Assembly: GCF_001650025.1 (NCBI RefSeq)
Contig: NZ_LVVY01000092.1
Span: 1 to 32,289 of the forward strand
DNA length: 32,289 bases
Origin: Devosia elaeis
GTDB lineage: Bacteria > Pseudomonadota > Alphaproteobacteria > Rhizobiales > Devosiaceae
Reading direction: 5' to 3'
Made by a program: the position numbers and the translations under genes. Under the pieces are notes generated by a model. It did no database searches. It worked only from the letters and a program-made list of their open reading frames with translations, and was not told the origin of the DNA. Position 1 is the first letter of the stretch. The number at the start of each line of letters is the position of its first letter. Of the stretch, positions 15,215 through 23,182 are shown one piece after another.

Positions 15215-15235
15215 TTTTGCACAGACTTATGCACA
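15215..15235 (+). promoter_or_regulatory. Pair of DnaA boxes
   Basis: TTTTGCACA (15215-15223) and TTATGCACA (15227-15235) both fit the DnaA-box consensus TTWTNCACA, in the same orientation, 12 bp apart, directly next to parS-like site 2 in a convergent gap. Two boxes without an AT-rich unwinding region do not make an origin. They may be a titration or regulatory site close to one. Confidence 0.5.
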
Positions 15236-15239
15236 GGCC

Positions 15240-15692
15240 TCAAAAGATCGAGTGCCGCAAGGGCAGCTTGATCGGGGCGGGGAAGCCAAGGGCGAGATCG
15301 GTCCAGAAGCGGTCACGCAGCAATTCGGGGAACACATGGCCCTCGGGCAGGGCGTCGCGGGCGAACCAGCCGGCTTCACTGATCGCTTCGCCCTCGGCCG
15401 GATTGGCGCTGACGTCGATATCGCCAGAGACATAGTCGGCCAGAAACCAGAATTTGACGATGCGGCCCCAATCGTCGACCAGCTCATCGATATAGGCGAG
15501 GGCCCGCGCGCGCACCCGGATACCGGCTTCTTCAAAGGCCTCACGCTCGGCCGCGTCGTGCAATGGCTCGGCGCCTTCCACGCCGCCGCCCGGACCGCAC
15601 CAGAAGTCATGCACACCGGGGCGGAAATGGCGCACCAGCAGGATTTTGCGGTCATGCAGCGCCAGCACGCCGGCGGAGATGCGATGTTTCAT
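15240..15692 (-). CDS. Nudix hydrolase
   Basis: A 150-aa single-domain Nudix protein hydrolysing a nucleoside-diphosphate-linked substrate; which one cannot be told. The Nudix box is complete and correctly spaced: Gly36, Glu42, then Arg50-Glu51, Glu54-Glu55 and Gly57-Ile58 (REAFEEAGI). Length is typical. ATG 15692 has AGGA eight bases upstream. It starts 10 bases after the stop of the ComM-like gene on the same strand, so the two form a probable operon. Its 3' end faces cfa across the gap with the parS-like site and DnaA boxes. Confidence 0.9.
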   Translation of the reverse strand: MKHRISAGVLALHDRKILLVRHFRPGVHDFWCGPGGGVEGAEPLHDAAEREAFEEAGIRVRARALAYIDELVDDWGRIVKFWFLADYVSGDIDVSANPAEGEAISEAGWFARDALPEGHVFPELLRDRFWTDLALGFPAPIKLPLRHSIF

Positions 15693-15702
15693 GGCGATCC
15701 TG

Positions 15703-17229
15703 TCATGCCGCCCCGAAATTGAGCCTGTAACTCAGGGCCTCGGCGATATGGGGCCGGGCGACCTTATCGGACCCGGCTAGATCGGCAAGCGTGCTCGCCA
15801 CCTTGAGCACCCGGTGATAGGCGCGGGCCGAGAGATTGAACCGCTCGGCCGCCTGCAATAGCAGCGCCTGGCTTTCGCGATCGGGCGTTACCAGCTTTTC
15901 GATCAGCGCGGCGCCGGCTGCGGCATTGGTGGTGATTTCGGGATGGCCGGCATCGGCATAGCGGTCGCGCTGCCGCTCGCGCGCGGCGGCAACGCGCCGC
16001 GCCACGCTGGCAGAGGATTCGGCGGGCGCCGAAGGAGCGATCATGTCGGAGGCCGATACCGCAGGCAGGTCGACGCGGATGTCGATGCGATCGAGGAGCG
16101 GGCCGGAAATCCGCGCCTGATAATCGGCGGCACAGGCAGCGCCGCGCTTGCAGACATGGCCCGGCGTACCGGCCAGGCCGCATTTGCAGGGATTCATCGC
16201 GGCGACCAGCTGGAAACGGCTGGGATAGGCGATGCGGGCATTGGCCCGGGCAATCACCGTTTCCCCGCTTTCCAGCGGCTGGCGCAGGCTGTCGAGCACG
16301 CTGGGGGCGAATTCGGGCAATTCGTCGAGAAACAGTACGCCGTTATGGGCGAGGCTCGCCTCGCCGGGCCGGACCTTGAGCCCGCCGCCCACCAAAGCGG
16401 CCATGGATGCCGAATGATGGGGGGCGCGGAAGGGCCGGCGATCGGACAAGGCGCCGCCCGCCAATTCGCCCGCGATGGACTGGATCATCGAGACATCGAG
16501 CAATTCCCGCGCCTCCAATGGCGGCAGGATGGAGGGCAGGCGGGATGCCAGCATGGATTTGCCGGCGCCGGGCGGGCCGATCATCAGCAGGTTGTGGCCG
16601 CCCGAGGCCGCGACCTCGAGCGCCCGGCGCGCCAGGGCCTGGCCGCGCACATCGGCCAGGTCGGGCATGGTGCCGGCCGTGTCCGGCTTGCGCCCGGGCC
16701 GCGGCCGCGCCTGCAATTGATGGCCGGTGAGATGATTGACCAGGGCGAGCAGGCTGCCGGCGGCGACGATGTCGATTTCCTCGCCGGCCCAGGCCGCCTC
16801 GGGGCCGGATTCGGCCGGGCAGATGATGCCGCGCCCCTGGGACTGGGCGGCGATGGCGGCCGGCAATATGCCCCCGACATGGGCCAGACGGCCATCGAGG
16901 CCGAGCTCTCCCAACGCCAGGAAATTATCCAGCCCGTCCTGGGGAATGGCGCCCAGAGCCGCCATCAACGCCAAGGCGATGGGCAGGTCGTAATGGCTGC
17001 CCTCCTTGGGCAGGTCGGCCGGCGCCAGGTTGATGGTGATACGCTTGGGCGGCAGGCCGAGCCCCGATGCGACCAGCGCCGCGCGCACCCGCTCGCCGCT
17101 TTCACGCACCGCCTTGTCCGGCAGGCCCACCAGGAGGAAAGCAGGCATGCCCGGCGCGATCTGCACCTGCACGTCGACGGGCACCGCCTCGATGCCCTGA
17201 AACGCCACTGTCGCAACGCGGGTGACCAT
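15703..17229 (-). CDS. comM: ComM/YifB-type Mg-chelatase-like AAA+ ATPase
   Basis: A 508-aa protein: N-terminal YifB domain (1-170), AAA+ domain with Walker A GPPGAGKS at 218-225 and Walker B GVLFLDELPEF near 295, and a C-terminal magnesium-chelatase-like region. A cysteine cluster of the family is seen in CKCGLAGTPGHVCKRGAAC. In naturally transformable bacteria ComM is a helicase promoting branch migration of recombining DNA; here the role is inferred from the family. Start ATG 17229 (MVTRVATVAFQGIEA) matches the family; an upstream extension is unlikely. The divergent GH25 gene lies 184 bp away across a region with CtrA-like sites. Confidence 0.93.
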   Translation of the reverse strand: MVTRVATVAFQGIEAVPVDVQVQIAPGMPAFLLVGLPDKAVRESGERVRAALVASGLGLPPKRITINLAPADLPKEGSHYDLPIALALMAALGAIPQDGLDNFLALGELGLDGRLAHVGGILPAAIAAQSQGRGIICPAESGPEAAWAGEEIDIVAAGSLLALVNHLTGHQLQARPRPGRKPDTAGTMPDLADVRGQALARRALEVAASGGHNLLMIGPPGAGKSMLASRLPSILPPLEARELLDVSMIQSIAGELAGGALSDRRPFRAPHHSASMAALVGGGLKVRPGEASLAHNGVLFLDELPEFAPSVLDSLRQPLESGETVIARANARIAYPSRFQLVAAMNPCKCGLAGTPGHVCKRGAACAADYQARISGPLLDRIDIRVDLPAVSASDMIAPSAPAESSASVARRVAAARERQRDRYADAGHPEITTNAAAGAALIEKLVTPDRESQALLLQAAERFNLSARAYHRVLKVASTLADLAGSDKVARPHIAEALSYRLNFGAA

Positions 17230-17292
17230 GCGCGCCTGTCCCCTTACCTTGTCGGACGCTAGCAAAACAAAACCGGCGCGGCAAGAACGTAT

Positions 17293-17359
17293 AGCGAACA
17301 CAATAGGGCATGTTAACCATGTTCGCTGCCACAATAGTTACCCTAAAGCTCCGTTAACC
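17293..17359. promoter_or_regulatory. Divergent control region of comM and GH25 genes with CtrA-like site
   Basis: An 8-bp inverted repeat AGCGAACA (17293-17300) / TGTTCGCT (17320-17327) and two blocks starting CACAATAG and ending GTTAACC (17299-17318 and 17330-17359). The second block ends CTAA-N7-TTAAC (17343-17358), one base from the CtrA site TTAA-N7-TTAAC of cell-cycle-controlled alphaproteobacteria. Its proximity to a murein hydrolase gene fits CtrA control; this is inference. Confidence 0.4.
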
Positions 17360-17413
17360 TGGCCATGTTGAATAAAATCCCGAATTTGTTCTGCGTATCG
17401 AGTGATTTACAGC

Positions 17414-18253
17414 ATGGCCATCGCCCGGATGACCCGCCCATTCTCCGCCCTTGCCCGCATGACCATGACGGGCCTCGTGGCCGCCGCCCTGGCGGCCTGC
17501 GCCTCGGGCGGGGGGCTTTACGGCGCCATACCGGGCGACAATCGCCCTCATTCAGGAGTGGACCGGGCGCGCAGCATGCCTATCCAGGGTATCGACGTGG
17601 CGCGCTACCAGGAGAACGTGGATTTTCCCAAGGCGCGGGGCGCGGGCATCCATTTCGTCTTCATGAAGGCCACCGAGGGCAAGGACTATATCGACCCCGA
17701 TTTCCAGCGTAACTGGATCCGGGCACGCGATGCCGGCATGCCGCGGGGCGCCTATCATTTCATGACCTGGTGCTCGAGCGCCGCCGAGCAGGCGGCGTGG
17801 TTCATGAGCCAGGTGCCGAACGATCCCAGCGCGCTGCCCCCGGTGCTCGATCTGGAGTGGAACAATCACTCGAGCTGCAAGGTCAAGCCAAACAAGGCCG
17901 AGGCCATGGAAAGCATCCGCTACATGCTGGAGGCCATGGAACGGCACACGGGCAAATTGCCGATCATCTATACCGACATGAATTTCCACCGCGATATCCT
18001 AGAAGGCGAATATCTGCCGAACACGTTCTGGCTGCGCTCCACCGCCGCCGAGCCGCATGAACGCTACAAGAACCGCCCCTGGACCTTCTGGCAATATACC
18101 CAGACAGGCGTGGTGCCGGGCGTGCGCGGGGAAGTGGACCGCAATGTATTCTACGGCAATTCGAACGATTGGCTGATGTTCCTGTCGACGGGCTGCGATC
18201 CGCGAGCCATTCCCGCATTGCAGGCCACCGGGCGGTGCCAGTTCGCAAAATAG
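17414..18253 (+). CDS. GH25 lysozyme-like lipoprotein
   Basis: A 279-aa predicted lipoprotein: a signal peptide with lipobox LAAC, Cys29, then a glycoside hydrolase family 25 domain from about residue 56. Active-site residues appear as Asp61 (PIQGIDVARYQ) and the D-x-E pair Asp146/Glu148 (PVLDLEWN), so it is probably an active N-acetylmuramidase cutting peptidoglycan from the periplasm or outer membrane. GAYHFMTWC and FWQYTQTGVVPGVRGEVDRNVF are further family features. The start is uncertain: ATG 17414 is used, with a GTG at 17402 and ATGs at 17429, 17459 and 17465 possible; no strong SD is seen for any. It is a single gene, in the same direction as the SPFH pair. Confidence 0.88.
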   Translation: MAIARMTRPFSALARMTMTGLVAAALAACASGGGLYGAIPGDNRPHSGVDRARSMPIQGIDVARYQENVDFPKARGAGIHFVFMKATEGKDYIDPDFQRNWIRARDAGMPRGAYHFMTWCSSAAEQAAWFMSQVPNDPSALPPVLDLEWNNHSSCKVKPNKAEAMESIRYMLEAMERHTGKLPIIYTDMNFHRDILEGEYLPNTFWLRSTAAEPHERYKNRPWTFWQYTQTGVVPGVRGEVDRNVFYGNSNDWLMFLSTGCDPRAIPALQATGRCQFAK

Positions 18254-18293
18254 GCGGGCTTTTGCCCATGCCCTGAAAATGCCTGTATGCATT

Positions 18294-18332
18294 GCCCTTT
18301 CTCGCCCATTATTGTCTCGGTGCGAGAAGGGC
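18294..18332 (+). promoter_or_regulatory. Leader hairpin before the SPFH gene
   Basis: Arms GCCCTTTCTCGC (18294-18305) and GCGAGAAGGGC (18322-18332) pair with one bulge around a 16-base loop. The stem ends immediately before the AGAGGA ribosome binding region of the gene at 18346. It may affect translation or mark the 5' end. Confidence 0.35.
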
Positions 18333-18345
18333 AGAGGACCAGGCT

Positions 18346-19347
18346 ATGACGATCTTCAATCAATTCGGTCTCGACGGACTCAGTGTGGTGCTGATCGGGC
18401 TGGGCCTGTTGTTCGTGCTGGTGCTCTTCGCCGGCGCCAAGACCGTGCCGCAGGGCTATCACTTCACCGTCGAGCGCTTCGGCAAATATACCCGCACGCT
18501 GAAGCCGGGCCTCAATCTCATCGTGCCGTTCATCGATACGATCGGCAAGAAGATCAATGTCATGGAGCAGGTGCTCGACGTCCCCCACCAGGAAGTCATC
18601 ACCCGCGACAATGCGACGGTCACCGCCAATGGCGTCACCTTCTACCAGATCCTGGACGCCGCCGCGGCGGCCTATGAGGTGACCAATCTGGAAAATGCCA
18701 TCCTCAACCTGACCATGACCAATATCCGCTCGGTCATGGGGTCGATGGATCTGGATGAATTGCTCAGCCATCGCGACGAGATCAATGACCGCGTGCTGCG
18801 CGTCGTCGACACCGCCGTCACCCCCTGGGGCGTCAAGATCACCCGCATCGAGATCAAGGATATCGATCCGCCCAAGGACCTGGTGGAATCCATGGGGCGG
18901 CAGATGAAGGCGGAGCGCGAGAAGCGCGCCACCATCCTCGAGGCCGAGGGCCGACGCCAGGCCGCCATTCTCAAGGCGGAAGGCGAAAAGCAGGCCCAAG
19001 TGCTGGAGGCCGAGGGCCGCAAGGAAGCCGCGTTCCGCGATGCCGAAGCGCGCGAACGCGCCGCCGAAGCCGAGGCCAAGGCCACCGAACTGGTCTCGAA
19101 CGCGATCGCCTCGGGCGACGTGCAGGCGATCAACTATTTCGTGGCCAATAATTACATCAAGGCGCTGGAAGGCATTGCCGCCTCGCCCAACCAGAAGCTG
19201 CTGATGCTGCCGGTCGAGGCATCAAGCGTCATCGGCGCCATTGGCGGGATTGCCGAGATCGCGCGCGAGGCCTTCGGTCCGGACCGCGCCGCGGCGGGTT
19301 CGCGCTCGGCCAGCCGGCCGCCCAGCGCCGGTCCTGATCGGACCTGA
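18346..19347 (+). CDS. SPFH/band-7 membrane protein (QmcA-like)
   Basis: A 333-aa stomatin-like protein: one N-terminal membrane segment (about 13-31), SPFH domain (about 32-200, with [21 protein letters not shown]), then an alanine/glutamate/arginine-rich coiled coil with repeated [14 protein letters not shown] units (about 205-265) and a C-terminal hydrophobic stretch. Such proteins form large ring or cage assemblies in the inner membrane and work with NfeD partners, often near FtsH protease. Here the NfeD partner follows after 14 bp, so they form an operon like qmcA-ybbJ of E. coli. The start at ATG 18346 has AGAGGA upstream. Confidence 0.92.
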   Translation: MTIFNQFGLDGLSVVLIGLGLLFVLVLFAGAKTVPQGYHFTVERFGKYTRTLKPGLNLIVPFIDTIGKKINVMEQVLDVPHQEVITRDNATVTANGVTFYQILDAAAAAYEVTNLENAILNLTMTNIRSVMGSMDLDELLSHRDEINDRVLRVVDTAVTPWGVKITRIEIKDIDPPKDLVESMGRQMKAEREKRATILEAEGRRQAAILKAEGEKQAQVLEAEGRKEAAFRDAEARERAAEAEAKATELVSNAIASGDVQAINYFVANNYIKALEGIAASPNQKLLMLPVEASSVIGAIGGIAEIAREAFGPDRAAAGSRSASRPPSAGPDRT

Positions 19348-19361
19348 ACCGGGAGAGCAGG

Positions 19362-19811
19362 ATGGAAATCGTCGCCTTTCTGGCCGAGAACGGCCCCTGG
19401 AGCTGGATCGTGGCCGGCCTGGTGCTGCTCGCCCTCGAATTGATCGTACCCGGCGGTTTCCTGGTCTGGCTGGGCATTGCCGGCATATTGACCGGGCTCC
19501 TCACCCTGTTCCAGCCCTTGCCCTGGGCCGTGCAATGGGCGGTATTCGGCGCGCTGTCGCTGGTCAGCATCCTGGTCTGGCTGCGCTTTTCGCGCCGCCG
19601 CCGGGCCCGGGACGATGCCGGCCTGCTCAACCGCCGGACCGATCGTTTCATCGGCCATGAGGCGGTGCTCGAAACCCCGATCCGGGACGGGTATGGGCGC
19701 CTGGCGCTGGGCGATACGATCTGGCGCATTGCCGGCCCCGACCTGCCGGCCGGCCAGCGCATCCGCATCGTGGGCGCCGACGGCGCGGTTCTGCGCGTAG
19801 AAGCGGCCTAG
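19362..19811 (+). CDS. NfeD family membrane protein
   Basis: A 149-aa protein with two to three hydrophobic helices in the first 75 residues (WIVAGLVLLALELIVPGGFL, then WLGIAGILTGLL and AVFGALSLVSILVW), a basic linker SRRRRARDD, and a C-terminal OB-fold-like domain (GHEAVLETPIRDGYGRLALG to the end). This is the short NfeD form without a ClpP-like protease domain. It is the usual partner of the SPFH protein encoded just upstream and probably anchors or regulates its assembly. Start ATG 19362 has GGGAGAGCAGG upstream. Confidence 0.9.
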   Translation: MEIVAFLAENGPWSWIVAGLVLLALELIVPGGFLVWLGIAGILTGLLTLFQPLPWAVQWAVFGALSLVSILVWLRFSRRRRARDDAGLLNRRTDRFIGHEAVLETPIRDGYGRLALGDTIWRIAGPDLPAGQRIRIVGADGAVLRVEAA

Positions 19812-19917
19812 GGCCGTTTCAAGGCTTCGTTAACCATAAGCTGAAAGGATCGCGGCGACGTCCGATGGGGCGATTGGCCGGGGCCGCTTTGCCGCCGGCT
19901 TGCTGGCGGAGCAGGGT

Positions 19918-21186
19918 GTGGCCGGGCGCGATTGGACATGGATGCTCGTTCTGGCTGCCGGGCTGCTGCCGTCAGGCGCGGCCTGGGCCGACCCGCTTGG
20001 GCCCGAAACGGTCAAGCTCGACCATGGGCGCCTGCGGCCGGGCCTTTATCCCATAGCACCGGGATCGGCGGTGGATACCGAGCCGGCCCAGCTCCCGTTC
20101 GACCTCAATTGGTCCATCGGCCTCAAAGGCTCCTATACGAGCAGCAGCACCGAAGGCGGCAATTTTCTCACCACGCTCAATCCGGCAATCACCGCCCGCC
20201 ATGACGGGCGGCACACCGACCTGATGCTGGAGGGCAGCACCGAAATCGCCCGCCCCTGGGATGAAGACGGCGCGCTGGGCGTCACCGCATTGCGGCTGGG
20301 GCTCTCCAGCGAGACGGCTTTGGGCGCCAATACGCGGCTCAGCGGCAATGCGGCCATCGCGCTCGACCATCCCCTGCCGAACAGTCCCGGCCTCGATCCC
20401 TTGGTCGAGGTCCCGCCCCGTGTGGTGAGCGGCTCGGCCGGCCTCGGTCTCGACCGGTCTTTCGGCCGCATCAATCTGGGCGTCAAAGCCAATGTCGAGC
20501 GCAGCGTCTATGGCGCCACAACGCGAAGCGACAGCGGCGTCACCGACAATTCGGACCGCAATGTCTGGCAGGCCGATGCCAGCCTGCGCGCCGGCATCCA
20601 GATCACCCCGATCCTCGAAGTCTTCGGTGAGGCCGCCCTGGGCCGCGACATCTTCGACAAGGCATCACCGGGCCTGGGCGTGCGCACCGATGCCACCAGC
20701 ACGGCGCTGCGCGGCGGCATTGCCGGGCGCTGGAACGGCGTCGTCAGCGCCAGCGCCTCGATCGGGCTGGGCCGGCACGATTTCGACGCCGCCGGCCTCG
20801 GCGACATCAATACCCAGCTCTATGATGCGAGCCTGACCTATTCGCCCAATGCCACGGTCAATTTGACGGCCAGCCTCTCCACCAATATCGAGCCGACAGG
20901 GGCCGATGCCAGTGGCACCGCCCGCGTCTCCCATGTCGCCGCCGCCCAGCTCGATTATAGGGTCAATTCCTGGTTGCGCCTGCGCGCTTCCGCCGATTGG
21001 AGCCTGTCCGTGCTGGAGGGCAATGGCGAAACCGAGCGCCGCCGCGGGATCGGGGCCGGCGCCGATTACGCCCTCAACGCCCATACGGCGCTGGCGGCCG
21101 ACTATGCCTATAGCCATCGCGACAACAGCAATACCGGCCTGCTCGACACCCACACCGTCAGCCTGGGCGTGACTTTGCGGCGCTAG
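19918..21186 (+). CDS. Putative outer membrane beta-barrel protein
   Basis: A 422-aa exported protein with a signal peptide (hydrophobic MLVLAAGLLPSG, likely cleavage AWA-DP near residue 24). The remainder alternates polar and non-polar residues in many strands of 8-12 residues joined by short Gly/Asp/Asn turns, ending HTVSLGVTLRR, as in outer membrane barrels. By eye it resembles the 'BBP2-type' barrels often linked with exopolysaccharide export, but I cannot confirm the family. GTG 19918 is chosen because GGAG lies six bases upstream; ATG 19942 would shorten the signal peptide. It is convergent with galU, ending one base from its stop, which fits a polysaccharide link only weakly. Confidence 0.7.
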   Translation: MAGRDWTWMLVLAAGLLPSGAAWADPLGPETVKLDHGRLRPGLYPIAPGSAVDTEPAQLPFDLNWSIGLKGSYTSSSTEGGNFLTTLNPAITARHDGRHTDLMLEGSTEIARPWDEDGALGVTALRLGLSSETALGANTRLSGNAAIALDHPLPNSPGLDPLVEVPPRVVSGSAGLGLDRSFGRINLGVKANVERSVYGATTRSDSGVTDNSDRNVWQADASLRAGIQITPILEVFGEAALGRDIFDKASPGLGVRTDATSTALRGGIAGRWNGVVSASASIGLGRHDFDAAGLGDINTQLYDASLTYSPNATVNLTASLSTNIEPTGADASGTARVSHVAAAQLDYRVNSWLRLRASADWSLSVLEGNGETERRRGIGAGADYALNAHTALAADYAYSHRDNSNTGLLDTHTVSLGVTLRR

Positions 21187-21187
21187 G

Positions 21188-22072
21188 CTAGAGCCGGTCC
21201 TCAAGGTCCAGCTTGCGCAATTCGCGCAGGAAACCCGGCCTGATGTCGTCGCGGTCGAGCGCATAGACCACGTTGGCGGTCAGGAAGCCGGTCTTGGAGC
21301 CACAATCGAAGCTCTGGCCCTGATATTTGACGCCGGTGAAGCGCTGGCGGGTCATCAGGGTCTGCATGGCATCGGTGAGCTGGATTTCGCCGCCGGCGCC
21401 GCGCGGCTGATCGGCCAGGAGCGAGAAGATTTCCGGCTGCAGGATATAGCGTCCGGAAATGATCAGATTGGAGGGCGCATCCTCGCGCTTGGGCTTTTCC
21501 ACCATGCCGGTGATTTCAAAGCCGCGATCGGGCCCACCGCCCCGGGCAATGACGCCATAAGAAGAAATCTCGCTTTCCGGGACCTCCTCGACGGCCACCA
21601 CATTGCCGCCGGTCTCCTCATAGGTGTCAATCATCTGCTTGAGCACGCCCGGCTCGCCCTTGAACAGCATGTCGGGCAGGAGCAGTGCGAAGGGCTTGTC
21701 ACCCACGATATCGCGCGCGCACCACACGGCATGGCCAAGGCCCAGCGGCTCCTGCTGGCGGGTGAAGCTGGTATGGCCGGCCGAGGGCAGGTCACGCTGC
21801 AATTCCTTGAGCGCCTCGAGCTTGCCCCGGCTTTCCAGTGTCGTTTCCAGCTCGAACTGGCGGTCGAAATGGTCTTCGATGACGCTCTTGTTGCGGCCGG
21901 TGACGAAGACGAAATGTTCAACGCCCGCTTCGCGCGCCTCGTCGACCGCATATTGAATCAACGGCCGGTCGACGACCGTCAGCATTTCCTTGGGCATGGC
22001 CTTGGTGGCCGGCAGGAAACGGGTTCCCAGGCCGGCGACGGGAAATACTGCGGTACGAACACGCTGGGACAC
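21188..22072 (-). CDS. galU: UTP-glucose-1-phosphate uridylyltransferase
   Basis: A 294-aa nucleotidyltransferase making UDP-glucose for exopolysaccharide, glycolipid and galactose metabolism. It opens with the nucleotide-binding motif [20 protein letters not shown] (residues 10-29), followed by [22 protein letters not shown], the metal/UTP region LLPDMLF, and [13 protein letters not shown]. Length matches GalU/GtaB (about 290-300). The start is a GTG at 22072 with GGAGAG eight bases upstream. It is divergent from galE (110 bp), so UDP-glucose formation and its epimerisation are probably controlled together. Confidence 0.95.
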   Translation of the reverse strand: MSQRVRTAVFPVAGLGTRFLPATKAMPKEMLTVVDRPLIQYAVDEAREAGVEHFVFVTGRNKSVIEDHFDRQFELETTLESRGKLEALKELQRDLPSAGHTSFTRQQEPLGLGHAVWCARDIVGDKPFALLLPDMLFKGEPGVLKQMIDTYEETGGNVVAVEEVPESEISSYGVIARGGGPDRGFEITGMVEKPKREDAPSNLIISGRYILQPEIFSLLADQPRGAGGEIQLTDAMQTLMTRQRFTGVKYQGQSFDCGSKTGFLTANVVYALDRDDIRPGFLRELRKLDLEDRL

Positions 22073-22123
22073 GAAGGGCTCTCCATTTTCGGATTTCGAG
22101 GATCAGTCGGCGTAAAGTTAAAT

Positions 22124-22145
22124 CAACATCTGCCATATTATGTTG
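22124..22145. promoter_or_regulatory. Inverted repeat in the galU-galE divergent promoter
   Basis: CAACAT (22124-22129) and ATGTTG (22140-22145) flank an A/T-rich centre containing TATTAT (22136-22141), a possible -10 for galE about 40 bases before its ATG. It may be an operator shared by the two genes. The -35 is unclear on both strands. Confidence 0.3.
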
Positions 22146-22182
22146 CAATCACATAGCGCTCGAGTTGGACGGAGTTTGGATA

Positions 22183-23169
22183 ATGACGGTCTTGGTTACC
22201 GGGGGGGCGGGCTATATCGGCAGCCATATGGTGCTCAACCTTGCCGATGACGGCGAACAGGTGGTGGTGCTCGACAACCTGGTCACCGGCTTCGACTGGG
22301 CCATTGACGGGCGCGCCACGTTCGAGGCCGGCAATGCCGGCGATATCGACCTGGTCCTGAGCCTGATCAAAAAATACGGGATCACCGAAATCGTGCATTT
22401 CGCCGGCTCCATCGTGGTGCCGGAATCGGTGACCAATCCGCTGAAATATTACGCCAACAACACCGCCACTTCGCGCAATCTCATCGAGGCGGCCGTCAGA
22501 GGCGGGGTGAAGCATTTCATCTTCTCGTCCACCGCCGCCGTCTATGGCATGACGGGCCTGGCCCCTGTGGTCGAGGATACCCCGCTCAATCCGATGTCGC
22601 CCTATGGGCGCTCCAAGCTGATGACCGAGTGGATGCTGGCCGATGTCGCAGCGGCCCATCCGATCACCTATGGGGTGCTGCGCTATTTCAACGTGGCGGG
22701 GGCCGACCCGGGCAAGCGCTCGGGACAATCGTCGCCGGAAGCCACCCATCTCATCAAGGTCGCCTGCCAGACCGCCCTGGGCCAGCGCGAGAAGATGAAC
22801 ATTTTCGGCACCGATTACGATACGCCGGACGGCACCTGCATCCGCGACTATATCCATGTCACCGACCTCATCGCGGCCCATGCCCTGCTGCTGAAATATC
22901 TCCGCAAGGGAGGCAACAGCACGACGCTCAATTGCGCCTATGGCCGGGGTTACTCGGTGCGCGAAGTGGTCGATACGGTGCGCCGGATATCGGGTGTCGA
23001 CCTGCGCGCCGACGAGGCGCCGCGCCGGCCTGGCGACCCGGCCTCGATCACCGCGACCGGCGAAAAGGTGCGCCAGCTCCTGGGCTGGGTGCCCCAGCAT
23101 GACGATCTCGACGAGATCGTGGACACCGCCTATCGCTGGGAGCGGCACCTGATGACCCGCAATCGCTGA
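22183..23169 (+). CDS. galE: UDP-glucose 4-epimerase
   Basis: A 328-aa extended short-chain dehydrogenase/reductase interconverting UDP-glucose and UDP-galactose with bound NAD. The Rossmann motif TGGAGYIGSH is at 6-15; the catalytic Tyr141 and Lys145 are in SPYGRSKLMTE, with FSSTAAVYG at 114-122 supplying the serine/threonine. DGTCIRDYIHVTDL (near 220) is diagnostic. ATG 22183 follows GGAG by eight bases; an upstream ATG at 22165 has no SD. galE is followed after 13 bp by the transglycosylase gene, so they may be co-transcribed. Confidence 0.95.
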   Translation: MTVLVTGGAGYIGSHMVLNLADDGEQVVVLDNLVTGFDWAIDGRATFEAGNAGDIDLVLSLIKKYGITEIVHFAGSIVVPESVTNPLKYYANNTATSRNLIEAAVRGGVKHFIFSSTAAVYGMTGLAPVVEDTPLNPMSPYGRSKLMTEWMLADVAAAHPITYGVLRYFNVAGADPGKRSGQSSPEATHLIKVACQTALGQREKMNIFGTDYDTPDGTCIRDYIHVTDLIAAHALLLKYLRKGGNSTTLNCAYGRGYSVREVVDTVRRISGVDLRADEAPRRPGDPASITATGEKVRQLLGWVPQHDDLDEIVDTAYRWERHLMTRNR

Positions 23170-23182
23170 TCGGAGCAGGACG

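Noticed and set aside
15198..15235. The chromosomal origin oriC itself
   Set aside because: Only two DnaA boxes in 56 bp, no AT-rich unwinding region, and no dnaA or hemE next to it. An origin-proximal site is the most that can be said.
18255..18275. A terminator hairpin GGGC-TTTT-GCCC after the GH25 gene
   Set aside because: The stem is only four base pairs and has no T-run after it.
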